DNA of 64,000 bases, from contig NZ_QWJJ01000010.1 of assembly GCF_003575965.1 (NCBI RefSeq), positions 124,001 through 188,000 on the forward strand, read 5' to 3'. Both the position numbers and the translations under genes were made by a program. The notes beneath the pieces are model-generated. The model made no database searches, was not told the origin of the DNA, and saw only the letters and a program-made list of their open reading frames with translations. Positions 34,684 through 42,977 of this stretch are shown here, in pieces (the stretch's first letter is position 1; every line of letters begins with the position of its first letter). The stretch comes from Pseudooceanicola sediminis. GTDB lineage: Bacteria; Pseudomonadota; Alphaproteobacteria; Rhodobacterales; Rhodobacteraceae.

Positions 34684-35217
34684 TCAGCGCAGTTCGGGTG
34701 CATATCGGCCCTCGGCGCGCAGAGCGCGCAGCACGATGCCGACCCCCCGACCCAGGAACACACCGCTGCACAGGCCGACCAGCAGCGACAGTGCGCCGCC
34801 GACCTGAAGCAGGTCGAGCACGGTCGGTGCCACGGCGGCAAGCACCGAAAACGCGAAATGGCTTACGAAGATCGTCAGGCTGAGGCAGAGCGACAGCCAT
34901 TGGCCCCCCAGACGCAGGCGCCGGTCGGGCAGCACCTGCATCGCCAACCTGTTGGCCAGCCACAGACCCGCCAATGCACCGCAGCCCAGCCCAATGACCC
35001 AGAGCAGCGCAAAGACCCCGTCGCCCAGCATGGACCCGGAGGTGAGGCTGATCGCGAGGAATATCAGCGGCACGATCAACGGCTGAAACAGGCGCACGGT
35101 CCGGTCTCGGGTCGCGCGCAATCCCATGAAGATCACGAAGGCCAGCAGCGGCCAGACCCAGAGCGGCGTGTGTTGCACGATGGCGATCGGAAGCGAGAGA
35201 AGAGACGGCGTGGGCAT
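34684..35217 (-). CDS. Multi-pass membrane protein, DUF6622-like
   Basis: A 177-residue protein with about five transmembrane segments. The N-terminal stretch IVQHTPLWVWPLLAFVIFMG, followed by LRATRDRTV, resembles the DUF6622 group of unknown-function membrane proteins, as remembered. No catalytic motif is seen. The ATG at 35217 has a GGAG upstream; a start at 35244 is less likely. It is divergent from the LytTR-domain membrane regulator 139 bp away, a pairing that suggests the regulator controls it. Confidence 0.65.
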   Translation of the reverse strand: MPTPSLLSLPIAIVQHTPLWVWPLLAFVIFMGLRATRDRTVRLFQPLIVPLIFLAISLTSGSMLGDGVFALLWVIGLGCGALAGLWLANRLAMQVLPDRRLRLGGQWLSLCLSLTIFVSHFAFSVLAAVAPTVLDLLQVGGALSLLVGLCSGVFLGRGVGIVLRALRAEGRYAPELR

Positions 35218-35355
35218 TGCGAAAGGCTCCGTTTTTGGAAACAAATGGACAGGCCCCGGCGGGGCGCTGCCGGCCTTTTGCAGCAGCGGCGGGCGTGGCA
35301 GAACGAAGAATTCGTAAATGGGACCGGGCGGATCGTGAACGGCACAGAGGTACAG

Positions 35356-36174
35356 TTGACGCTTCGCAAGTGGTACGGGGTGCTGGTTTCGGCCCCCTTT
35401 GTCACCATCGTGGCGGTGGTCAGCCTGCTGTGCACCATCTACCTCGGGCCGGAAGATGCGGGGGCGGGTGATATCCTGGCGCTGTTTGCCTGGCAGCTGG
35501 CGTCATCGGCGCTGACTGCGGCGGCGGCGAGCCTGGTGATCCTGACGGGTGTCCGGGCGATGCGGGACACGGCGCTGCCGGTTGTGGTGCGTTACCTGTT
35601 GTCGGGCCTTGCGGCGGCGCTGCCCGTGCTGGGGATCGTGCTGATCCTGGGGATGTTGCGCGGGCAGGACCACTGGGACGCGGCCAGCCTGACGGCGGTG
35701 ACGCTGAACGTGGTCGTGACCGTGCCGTCGATTTCGCTGATCATCGGGGTGTTCATCGCCCGGCGCCCGCCGGAACCCGCGCCCGAGGCAATGGCCGCGA
35801 CACTGGACCAGACGACGCCCGGGACCGGCGGATCGCCCGCGATATCGGGCAACGCCTTTCTGAAACGTCTGCCCCCGGACCTGGGGCGCGACATCATCCG
35901 GGTGTCGGCGCTGGATCACTATGTCGAGGTGCAGACGCGCGCCGGAACCACCCTGTTGCTGATGCGGTTCGCCGATGCGCTGGAGGAACTGGAGGACATC
36001 GGCGGACTGCGCATTCACCGGTCGCACTGGGTGGCGCGGCAGGCGATCCGGCGGGTATTGCGCCAGGATCGGGCGCTGCTGGTCGAGATGGTGGACGGTG
36101 CGCGTCTGCCGGTCAGCCGGTCGCAACAGGGCGGGGTGCGCGCCATCGGGCTGGAGGTGGAGCGGCTGCCCTGA
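35356..36174 (+). CDS. Membrane-anchored LytTR-domain DNA-binding protein
   Basis: A 272-residue protein with four transmembrane segments in the first 140 residues and a C-terminal LytTR domain (about 165-268) marked by DIIRVSALDHYVEVQTR, LRIHRSHWVAR and RLPVSRSQ. There is no receiver domain, so the membrane part is likely the sensor. No ATG is available. TTG 35356 with AGAGG five bases upstream is preferred, and GTG 35335 is the alternative. It probably regulates the divergent membrane-protein gene; that is inference. Confidence 0.75.
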   Translation: MTLRKWYGVLVSAPFVTIVAVVSLLCTIYLGPEDAGAGDILALFAWQLASSALTAAAASLVILTGVRAMRDTALPVVVRYLLSGLAAALPVLGIVLILGMLRGQDHWDAASLTAVTLNVVVTVPSISLIIGVFIARRPPEPAPEAMAATLDQTTPGTGGSPAISGNAFLKRLPPDLGRDIIRVSALDHYVEVQTRAGTTLLLMRFADALEELEDIGGLRIHRSHWVARQAIRRVLRQDRALLVEMVDGARLPVSRSQQGGVRAIGLEVERLP

Positions 36175-36225
36175 GGGAGGGTCCGCCGCATTTGCCGGAC
36201 GGGTGTGACGCAAGCGGTGAACGGG

Positions 36226-36288
36226 AAGGGGGCGCTGCCCCCGTCAGCGAGACGCTGACTCCCCCGGGATATTTCGAACAGGGAAACA
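36226..36288. repeat. Dispersed palindromic repeat copy
   Basis: It contains, in order, the palindrome GGGGGCGCTGCCCCC, a small hairpin GTCAGC/GCTGAC, CCCCCGGG, and the core ATATTTCGAACAGGGAAACA. It is nearly identical to the left arm at 51932-51992. It lies between the LytTR gene and the aminotransferase gene. Confidence 0.8.
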
Positions 36289-36338
36289 TCTCCGGGGGGG
36301 GGAAACAAGCGGGGGCAGCGCGGTGGGGGCCACAGTGA

Positions 36339-36377
36339 CAGGGGCCAGTGTCAGGGGCCAGTGTCAGGGGCCAGTGG
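36339..36377. repeat. Three tandem 13-bp units
   Basis: CAGGGGCCAGTGT occurs at 36339-36351 and 36352-36364, and with one change at 36365-36377. It lies 12 bp beyond the stop of the aminotransferase gene. Confidence 0.85.
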
Positions 36378-36388
36378 TGGGGGCGGGG

Positions 36389-37774
36389 TTATTCGAAGAG
36401 ACCGGCGGCCCGGACATTGGCCATGGCCTCGTCAAGAGAGGTCCAGGCGCGCTCGATCAGGATGTCGATTTCGGCCTTCGAGATCACCAGCGGTGGCGAG
36501 ATGATCATGCGATCCCCGACGTGGCGCATCACCAGGTTGTTGGCAAAGCAGCGTTCGCGCACCATGTAGCCGACGGTGCCCGCCTCGGCCTTGAAGGGCG
36601 CGCGCGTGGCCTTGTTGGGCGTCAGGGCGATGGAGCCCATGGCGCCGATGATCTGCGCCTCGCCCACCATCGGGTGTTCGGCCAGGCTGCGGAATTTTTC
36701 CTGAAGGTAGGGGCCGGTGTCGTCGCGCAGGGTGTCGACGATCTTTTCCTCTTCGAGGATGCGCAGGTTTTCCAGCGCCACGGCGCAGGCGACCGGGTGG
36801 CCCGAGTAGGTATAGCCGTGGTTGAATTCGGTCGCGCCGATCACCGCCGCCACCTCGTCGCTGACGATCGAGCCGCCGATGGGCTGATAGCCGGAGGACA
36901 GGCCCTTGGCGATCGTCATGATGTCGGGCCTGATGCCCATGGTTTCGCAGCCGAACCAGTTGCCGGTGCGCCCGAAGCCGCAGATCACCTCGTCCGCGAT
37001 CAGCAGGATTTCGTACTTGTCGCAGATGCGCTGGATTTCGGGCCAGTAGGTGGCAGGCGGGATGATGACACCGCCGGCGCCCTGGACCGGTTCGGCGATG
37101 AAGGCGGCGACATTCTCCTCTCCAATTTCGAGGATCGCCTGTTCGAGTTGCTGCGCGCGTTCCAATCCGAAGTCTTCGGGGGTGCTTTCGCCGCCTTCGG
37201 ACCACCAGTTGGGCTGGTCGATGTGGTGCATGTCGGGAATATAGCCGCTTTGGGCGTGCATGCCCTTCATGCCGCCGAGCGAGGAGGAGGCGACGGAGGA
37301 GCCGTGGTAGGCATTCCAGCGCGAGATGATGGTCTTTTTCGCGGGCTTGCCCTTTTCCTGCCAGTAGGTGCGCACCAGGCGGATATTGGTGTCGTTCGCC
37401 TCGGACCCGGAGGAGGCGAAGAAGACGTGGTTCAGGTCACCGGGCGCCAGTTCGGCCAGTTTCGCGGCCAGCGCGATGACCGGCACGTGGGTCGTCATGA
37501 AGAAGGTGTTGTAATAGGGCAGTTCCTTCATCTGGCGGGCGGCGGCTTCGGCCAGTTCGTCGCGGCCATAGCCGATGTTGACGCACCAAAGCCCCGCCAT
37601 GGCATCCAGCACATCCTCGCCTTCACTGTCCTTGAGCCAGACGCCCTTGGCGCTGGTGATGACGCGCGCGCCCTTCTTCAGCAAATCGTCCTGGGTGGAG
37701 AAAGGGTGGATGTGATGCGCACTGTCGAGCGATTGAAGTTCGGCGGTGGGCATGTGGTTGCTGATCTGGGGCAT
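36389..37774 (-). CDS. Class III aminotransferase, putrescine/polyamine:pyruvate type
   Basis: A 461-residue PLP enzyme. It has the substrate loop HPFSTQ, HVFFASSGSEANDTNIRLVR, the aspartate in LIADEVICGFGRTGNWFG, the PLP-lysine in TIAKGLSSGYQPIGG and the phosphate motif GYTYSGHPVACAVAL. It resembles SpuC-type enzymes that transfer an amino group from putrescine, spermidine or another omega-amine to pyruvate. It is cotranscribed after gntR and faces the potFGHI uptake operon, which supports a polyamine substrate. The ATG at 37774 has AAAGG upstream. Confidence 0.85.
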   Translation of the reverse strand: MPQISNHMPTAELQSLDSAHHIHPFSTQDDLLKKGARVITSAKGVWLKDSEGEDVLDAMAGLWCVNIGYGRDELAEAAARQMKELPYYNTFFMTTHVPVIALAAKLAELAPGDLNHVFFASSGSEANDTNIRLVRTYWQEKGKPAKKTIISRWNAYHGSSVASSSLGGMKGMHAQSGYIPDMHHIDQPNWWSEGGESTPEDFGLERAQQLEQAILEIGEENVAAFIAEPVQGAGGVIIPPATYWPEIQRICDKYEILLIADEVICGFGRTGNWFGCETMGIRPDIMTIAKGLSSGYQPIGGSIVSDEVAAVIGATEFNHGYTYSGHPVACAVALENLRILEEEKIVDTLRDDTGPYLQEKFRSLAEHPMVGEAQIIGAMGSIALTPNKATRAPFKAEAGTVGYMVRERCFANNLVMRHVGDRMIISPPLVISKAEIDILIERAWTSLDEAMANVRAAGLFE

Positions 37775-37870
37775 TAGGGAACCTTTCTGACGGACGGTGA
37801 AAACCGGATGCGCGCAGAATATGATCAAATTATGCCCTGTCAATCGAATCACACCCCCCGGACAGGGGCA

Positions 37871-38572
37871 TCACAGGGCCTGGGCGATCATCTCCATTCC
37901 CTGTTCGACATCGCCCGCCATGGCCATCGCGGCAGCCTCGGCATTGCCCATTTTCATGGCATCTATCAGATCCTTGTGCATGTCCGGCAGGTTGCGCGTG
38001 CCGAACTGGCCGCAGACGACGCGCAGCGAAGGGCCGAAGCGCAGCCAGAGCCCTTCGACCAGACCCCAGAGGATCGGCGCCCCGGCCAGCGCATTGAGAT
38101 GCGCGTGAAAGTGGTGATTCTCGACCAGGTACCCATGCACGTTGCCGCGCCGGATGGCCTCGTCCAGCTTGGCATCGATCGCCTGAAGCGCGGCGATGTC
38201 CTGCGGGCGGGCGGTCAGGCAGGCCCGGCGCGCCAGATCAGGTTCCAGCGCCAGGCGGGCATGGCGCAGCTGTTCGACGTCGGACGCGGTCAGAACCGGC
38301 ACCGAAATGCGGCGATTTCCGCGAAATTCCAGCGCCCCTTCGGCCATCAGGCGACGCAGCGCCTCTCTCACCGGGGTCATGCCCGCGCCCAGGTCCTGCG
38401 TCAGGCCCTGGATCGTGACCGCCTGCCCCGGCGCAAGCACGCCGTGCAGGACGCGGGCGCGCAGATCACGATAGACGACCTCGTGCGCCGGCAGGCCCGC
38501 AGCGGCACCCGCGTCGCCCGTTGCGCCCTGCCGCGCGCCGCCACCCCCCTGACGTGCTGCCTGCAAATTCAT
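37871..38572 (-). CDS. GntR/FadR-family transcriptional regulator
   Basis: A 233-residue regulator. After an Ala/Gly-rich lead of about 28 residues comes the winged helix with RDLRARVLHGVLAPGQAVTI and GMTPVREALRRLMAEGALEF. The C-terminal FCD ligand domain carries ARLALEPDLARRA, ENHHFHAHLNALAG and the metal-binding His pattern near HKDLIDAM. It is divergent from potF and cotranscribed with the aminotransferase, so it likely represses both in the absence of polyamine. Two adjacent ATGs (38575, 38572) share the GGAGG site. Confidence 0.88.
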   Translation of the reverse strand: MNLQAARQGGGGARQGATGDAGAAAGLPAHEVVYRDLRARVLHGVLAPGQAVTIQGLTQDLGAGMTPVREALRRLMAEGALEFRGNRRISVPVLTASDVEQLRHARLALEPDLARRACLTARPQDIAALQAIDAKLDEAIRRGNVHGYLVENHHFHAHLNALAGAPILWGLVEGLWLRFGPSLRVVCGQFGTRNLPDMHKDLIDAMKMGNAEAAAMAMAGDVEQGMEMIAQAL

Positions 38573-38719
38573 CATCGCCCTCCGATATCCGGCTCAGGCC
38601 TTTATCTTGCACGGCGCGGCCACCCATGAAAACATCTGCTTGTTGCTTTTTCGGGCAGCGTTTGATCAAATTCCGGACCAAGGGGCACAAGAGACCCTGC
38701 CATTCAACGGGAGATTACG

Positions 38720-39805
38720 ATGAAGACACCTCTGCTGAGCTTGACTGCGACCCTTGCCCTGACCGCCGCCGCGGTTCAGGCCGAAGAGGTCCACGTCTAC
38801 AACTGGTCCGACTACATCGACGAATCGCTGCTGAGCAAATTCGAGGAAGAGACCGGCATCGACCTGGTCTACGACGTGTTCGATTCCAACGAACTGCTGG
38901 AAACCAAGATGCTGGCGGGCGGATCGGGCTATGACGTGGTGGTCCCCACGGGCACCTTCCTGCAACGTCAGATCATGGCCGGCGCCTTCCAGAAGCTGGA
39001 CAAATCCAAGCTGCCGAACCTCGACAACATGTGGGACGTCATCGAAAAGCGCACCGACGCCTATGATCCGGGTGGGGAGTATTCGATCAACTACATGTGG
39101 GGCACCACCGGCATCGGCGTGAACATGCCCGCGGTCGAGGACGCCCTGGGCGCGGATGCCCCCGTCGACAGCCTGTCGCTGATCTTCGATCCCGCGAACA
39201 TGGAAAAACTGGCATCCTGCGGGGTGCATTTCCTCGATGCCCCGACCGAGATGATCCCGGCGGCGCTGGCCTATGCCGGCCTCGACCCTGATCGCAAGGA
39301 CGAAGAAGCGCTGGCCAAGGCCGAAGAAGTGCTGATGGCCGTGCGTCCCTACATCCAGAAATTCCACAGCTCGGAATACATCAACGCCCTGGCCAACGGC
39401 GACATCTGCGTCGCCTTCGGCTGGTCCGGTGACATCCTTCAGGCGCGCGACCGCGCGGCCGAGGCGGAAAATGGTGTCGAGATCGCCTATAACGCGCCCA
39501 AGGAAGGCGCGCTGATGTGGTTCGACATGATGGCGATCCCGGTGGATGCGCCCAACCCCGAGGCCGCGCATACCTTCCTGAACTTCATCATGGACCCCGA
39601 AAACATGGCGGCGGCGTCGAACTACGTCTATTACGCCAACGGCAACAAGGCGAGCCAGGAGTTCCTGTCCGAGGACGTGATCGGCGATCCGGCGATCTAT
39701 CCGAGCGAGGAAACGCTGGAAAAACTCTACACCGTCACGCCCTTCGGCCCCAAGGAACAGCGTACGCTGACCCGCCTGTGGACCAAGGTCAAATCGGGCA
39801 CCTGA
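38720..39805 (+). CDS. potF: Polyamine ABC transporter, periplasmic binding protein
   Basis: A 361-residue solute-binding protein with signal peptide MKTPLLSLTATLALTAAAVQ. The mature start EEVHVYNWSDYIDESLL is the hallmark of PotD/PotF, and DVVVPTGTFLQRQIMAGAF and NYMWGTTGIGVN are also typical. It binds putrescine or spermidine; the exact ligand is not determined. It opens the potFGHI operon, divergent from gntR. The ATG at 38720 has a GGGAG site. Confidence 0.92.
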   Translation: MKTPLLSLTATLALTAAAVQAEEVHVYNWSDYIDESLLSKFEEETGIDLVYDVFDSNELLETKMLAGGSGYDVVVPTGTFLQRQIMAGAFQKLDKSKLPNLDNMWDVIEKRTDAYDPGGEYSINYMWGTTGIGVNMPAVEDALGADAPVDSLSLIFDPANMEKLASCGVHFLDAPTEMIPAALAYAGLDPDRKDEEALAKAEEVLMAVRPYIQKFHSSEYINALANGDICVAFGWSGDILQARDRAAEAENGVEIAYNAPKEGALMWFDMMAIPVDAPNPEAAHTFLNFIMDPENMAAASNYVYYANGNKASQEFLSEDVIGDPAIYPSEETLEKLYTVTPFGPKEQRTLTRLWTKVKSGT

Positions 39806-39923
39806 CCGATACGGGGGGCACCGGGGCCTGAACCGGCCCCGCATCGCCCCTGCGGCCCCACCAGACCCTGCGCCGCGACCGTGGCGCAGGGAACGCTCCC
39901 CCAGAATTTGCGGATAGTGCCGG

Positions 39924-41045
39924 ATGCCCCAAACCGTTTTCGCGCCGTGGGAAAACCCCGACGAGAAGCCCCTGATCCAGTTCAGGAACGTCACCAAGAA
40001 ATTCGGTGACTTCACCGCCATCGCCAATCTCGACCTCGACATCTACGCTCAGGAATTCTTTGCCCTCCTCGGCCCGTCCGGCTGCGGCAAGACCACGCTG
40101 ATGCGGATGCTCGCGGGCTTCGAGATGCCGACCTCCGGCAAGATCCTGCTGGGCGGCGAAGACATCGCCGCGGTGCCGCCGAACAAGCGCCCCGTCAACA
40201 TGATGTTCCAGAGCTATGCGCTGTTTCCGCACCTCTCCGTCTGGGACAATGTCGCCTTCGGGCTCAAGCGCGAAGGGCGCGACAAGTCCGAGATCGAAAC
40301 CCGCGTTTCGGACATGATCCGCCTGACCCGGCTGGAAAAATTCGCCCGCCGCAAGCCGCACCAGCTCTCGGGTGGCCAGCGCCAGCGGGTCGCCCTCGCC
40401 CGCTCCCTCGCCAAGGCACCGAAACTGCTGCTGCTCGACGAACCGCTCGGCGCGCTCGACCGCAAGCTGCGCGAGGAAACCCAGTTCGAACTGATGGACA
40501 TCCAGGAAAAGACCGGCACCACCTTCGTCATCGTCACCCACGACCAGGAAGAGGCGATGACCGTCGCCTCCCGCGTCGCGGTCATGGACGAAGGCCGCCT
40601 CGTCCAGGTCTCCACCCCCGACCGGATCTACGAAAACCCCAATTCCGTCTACGTGGCCGACTTCATCGGTGACGTGAACATCATCGAAGGCAGCGCCAAC
40701 CAGACCGGCGACAAGGTGCTGGTGAACTGGGCCGAAGGCCACTCTCCCCTCGTCGCCACCACCGCGGCGGTGCTGCAAAAGGACCAGACCTGCTACCTCG
40801 CGATCCGCCCGGAAAAGATCGCCATCACCGCCGAACAACCCGACGCCGCCAATGTCGTCCAGGGCGAAATCCTCGATATCGGCTATCTCGGCAATATCTC
40901 GACCTACCACGTCAAGCTGCCCAGCGGTCACGTCATCAAGGCCCAAAGCGCCAATACCCGCCGCATCGCCCGCCGGTCCTTCACCTGGGAAGACAAGGTC
41001 TGGCTCAGCTGGTCCGACACCGCCGCCATCCTGCTGGAGCGCTAG
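39924..41045 (+). CDS. potG: Polyamine ABC transporter, ATP-binding protein
   Basis: A 373-residue ABC ATPase. Walker A is GPSGCGKTTLMRM near residue 51, the signature is LSGGQRQRVALARSL, Walker B is LLLLDEPLGALD and the switch His is in VTHDQEEAM. A C-terminal TOBE domain (about 285-370) contains CYLAIRPEKIAI. It drives import through PotH/PotI. A 118-bp gap separates it from potF. A dispersed palindromic repeat follows it inside the operon. Confidence 0.93.
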   Translation: MPQTVFAPWENPDEKPLIQFRNVTKKFGDFTAIANLDLDIYAQEFFALLGPSGCGKTTLMRMLAGFEMPTSGKILLGGEDIAAVPPNKRPVNMMFQSYALFPHLSVWDNVAFGLKREGRDKSEIETRVSDMIRLTRLEKFARRKPHQLSGGQRQRVALARSLAKAPKLLLLDEPLGALDRKLREETQFELMDIQEKTGTTFVIVTHDQEEAMTVASRVAVMDEGRLVQVSTPDRIYENPNSVYVADFIGDVNIIEGSANQTGDKVLVNWAEGHSPLVATTAAVLQKDQTCYLAIRPEKIAITAEQPDAANVVQGEILDIGYLGNISTYHVKLPSGHVIKAQSANTRRIARRSFTWEDKVWLSWSDTAAILLER

Positions 41046-41078
41046 GATGCAGCATCCGCACCCCGACGCGCCCCGCTC

Positions 41079-41141
41079 CCTGTCATCTGGCCCGAAATAC
41101 CCCCGGGGGGTCGGCGCAGCCGACGGGGGCAGCGCCCCCTC
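41079..41141 (+). repeat. Dispersed palindromic repeat inside the pot operon
   Basis: CCTGTCATCTGGCCCGAAAT is followed by ACCCCCGGGGGG, a GTCGGC/GCCGAC hairpin and GGGGGCAGCGCCCCC. It occupies most of the 127-bp gap between potG and potH, so it lies within a transcription unit rather than at its end. Confidence 0.85.
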
Positions 41142-41172
41142 TTCTCCCCGCCCCGGAAAGGGAGGCCACTGA

Positions 41173-42063
41173 ATGCGCCGCCTCGTCCTGATCCTCGTGC
41201 CCTACCTGTGGCTGATCGCGCTTTTCCTCATCCCCTTCGTGATCGTCGTCAAGATCTCGCTGTCCGATGTCGCGCTGGCCCGCCCCCCCTATTTCCCCCA
41301 ACTCGACCTCACGGCCGGCTGGGCAGGCATCCGCACCTTCTTCTCCGAACTGGATTTCGAGAATTTCACCTTCCTCACCACCGACGACCTCTACTGGAAG
41401 GCCTACCTCTCCTCGCTCAAGATCGCCGCTATCTCGACCGCACTGACCCTGCTGATCGGCTACCCGATCGCCTATGGCATGGCCTCGGCCCGTCCCGAAT
41501 GGCGCGCCACGCTGATGATGCTGGTGATCCTGCCGTTCTGGACCTCCTTCCTGATCCGCGTCTATTCCTGGATCGGCATCCTCAGCCAGGGCGGGTTGCT
41601 CAACACATTCCTGCTCTGGCTCGGGGTGATCGACCAGCCGCTGACGATCCTGAACACGGAAATCGCGGTCTATATCGGCATCGTCTACACCTACCTGCCC
41701 TTCATGATCCTGCCGATCTACGCCAACCTGGAAAAACTCGACGGCGCGCTGATCGAGGCCGCCGAGGATCTCGGCTGCTCGCGCACCTCCGCCTTCTGGC
41801 TGGTGACCATCCCGCTGTCGAAATCCGGCATCATCGCGGGCTGTTTCCTGGTCTTCATCCCCGCCATCGGTGAATTCGTCATCCCCTCGCTGCTCGGGGG
41901 CTCGCAAACCCTGATGATCGGCAAGGTGCTGTACGAGGAGTTCTTCTCCAACCGCGACTGGCCCGTCGCCTCGGCCGTCGCCGTGGTGCTGCTGGTGATC
42001 CTGATCGTGCCCATCATCCTGTTCCAGCGCAACGAACAGAAAAACCGCGAGGCCAGCCAATAA
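41173..42063 (+). CDS. potH: Polyamine ABC transporter, permease 1
   Basis: A 296-residue permease with six transmembrane segments. The EAA loop reads EAAEDLGCSRTSAFWLVTIPLS-like near residue 195, and the N-terminal LIPFVIVVKISLSDVA is typical of PotB/PotH. It forms the membrane channel with PotI. The start at 41173 has GGGAGGCC upstream. Its stop overlaps the potI start by one base. Confidence 0.92.
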   Translation: MRRLVLILVPYLWLIALFLIPFVIVVKISLSDVALARPPYFPQLDLTAGWAGIRTFFSELDFENFTFLTTDDLYWKAYLSSLKIAAISTALTLLIGYPIAYGMASARPEWRATLMMLVILPFWTSFLIRVYSWIGILSQGGLLNTFLLWLGVIDQPLTILNTEIAVYIGIVYTYLPFMILPIYANLEKLDGALIEAAEDLGCSRTSAFWLVTIPLSKSGIIAGCFLVFIPAIGEFVIPSLLGGSQTLMIGKVLYEEFFSNRDWPVASAVAVVLLVILIVPIILFQRNEQKNREASQ

Positions 42064-42884
42064 TGAGACGCATGTCCGGCTTCAATATCGTCTCGCTGAC
42101 ATTCGGCCTGGCCTTCCTCTACCTGCCGATGCTGATCCTGGTGATCTATTCGTTCAACGCCTCGAAACTGGTGACCGTCTGGGCCGGCTTTTCGACCAGG
42201 TGGTACGGCGAACTGCTGCGCAACGAAGCCTTCCTCGACGCCGCCCTCGTCACGCTCAAGGTCGGCGTGATTTCCTCGACGCTGGCGACGGTGCTGGGCA
42301 CCATGGCCGCCTTCCTGCTGGTGCGGCTGGGGCGGTTTTCCGGGCGCACGCTGTTTTCCGGCATGATCTACGCACCGCTGGTCATGCCCGACGTCATCAC
42401 CGGCCTGGCGCTTCTGCTGCTGTTCATCGGCATCGACATGGATCGCGGCGTCACCACCATCGTGCTGGCCCATACCACCTTCGCCATGTGTTATGTCTCG
42501 GTCGTCGTCTCGTCGCGCCTGTCCAGCTTCGACACCTCCCTGGAAGAAGCCGCCCTCGACCTCGGCTGCACCCCGTGGAGCGCATTTCGCCTCGTCACCC
42601 TGCCGATCATCGCCCCCGCGGTGATCTCGGGCTGGCTGCTGGCGTTCACCCTGTCGCTGGACGACCTGGTGATCGCCTCCTTCACCGCCGGCCCCTCCTC
42701 GACCACCCTGCCGATGAAGATCTTCTCGGCGGTCCGCCTCGGCGTCAGCCCCGAAATCAACGCGCTGTCGACCCTGATGATCGGCGTGGTCGCCTTTGGC
42801 GTGGTGATCTTCTCGATCCTGTCCAAACGCAACACCGCCCTCAAGCTGCAAGAGGAACGCGACGCGGTCGACGGGCGCACCTGA
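42063..42884 (+). CDS. potI: Polyamine ABC transporter, permease 2
   Basis: A 273-residue permease with six transmembrane segments. It has the PotC/PotI features NIVSLTFGLAFLYLPMLILV and YSFNASKLVTVWAGFSTRWY, and an EAA loop EEAALDLGCTPWSAFRLVTL. The ATG at 42063 overlaps the potH stop (TAATG); a second ATG lies at 42072. It pairs with PotH. A 12-bp perfect hairpin terminator follows 22 bp later. Confidence 0.92.
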   Translation: MRRMSGFNIVSLTFGLAFLYLPMLILVIYSFNASKLVTVWAGFSTRWYGELLRNEAFLDAALVTLKVGVISSTLATVLGTMAAFLLVRLGRFSGRTLFSGMIYAPLVMPDVITGLALLLLFIGIDMDRGVTTIVLAHTTFAMCYVSVVVSSRLSSFDTSLEEAALDLGCTPWSAFRLVTLPIIAPAVISGWLLAFTLSLDDLVIASFTAGPSSTTLPMKIFSAVRLGVSPEINALSTLMIGVVAFGVVIFSILSKRNTALKLQEERDAVDGRT

Positions 42885-42905
42885 ACGACGCCCCCCAGAC
42901 GTTTC

Positions 42906-42942
42906 ACCGGCGCGCCCCTCCTTGCGGGCGCGCCGGTCATTT
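42906..42942 (+). terminator. Terminator-like hairpin after potI
   Basis: The stem ACCGGCGCGCCC (42906-42917) pairs perfectly with GGGCGCGCCGGT (42926-42937), and CATTTT follows. The oxidase gene begins 36 bp later and may be read through. Two direct copies of TGACGAAAGCCCTGT, 17 bp apart, lie at 42943-42957 and 42960-42974 in between. Confidence 0.75.
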
Positions 42943-42977
42943 TGACGAAAGCCCTGTTGTGACGAAAGCCCTGTGAC

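Noticed and set aside
34858-35355. Upstream extension of the LytTR regulator frame to 34858
   Set aside because: It would overlap the divergent membrane-protein gene completely and encodes Gln/Arg-rich antisense sequence.
36339-36377. 13-bp triple tandem repeat considered as a regulatory site
   Set aside because: It lies just beyond a stop codon and within a repeat-rich gap, with no promoter in reach; slippage is the simpler explanation.
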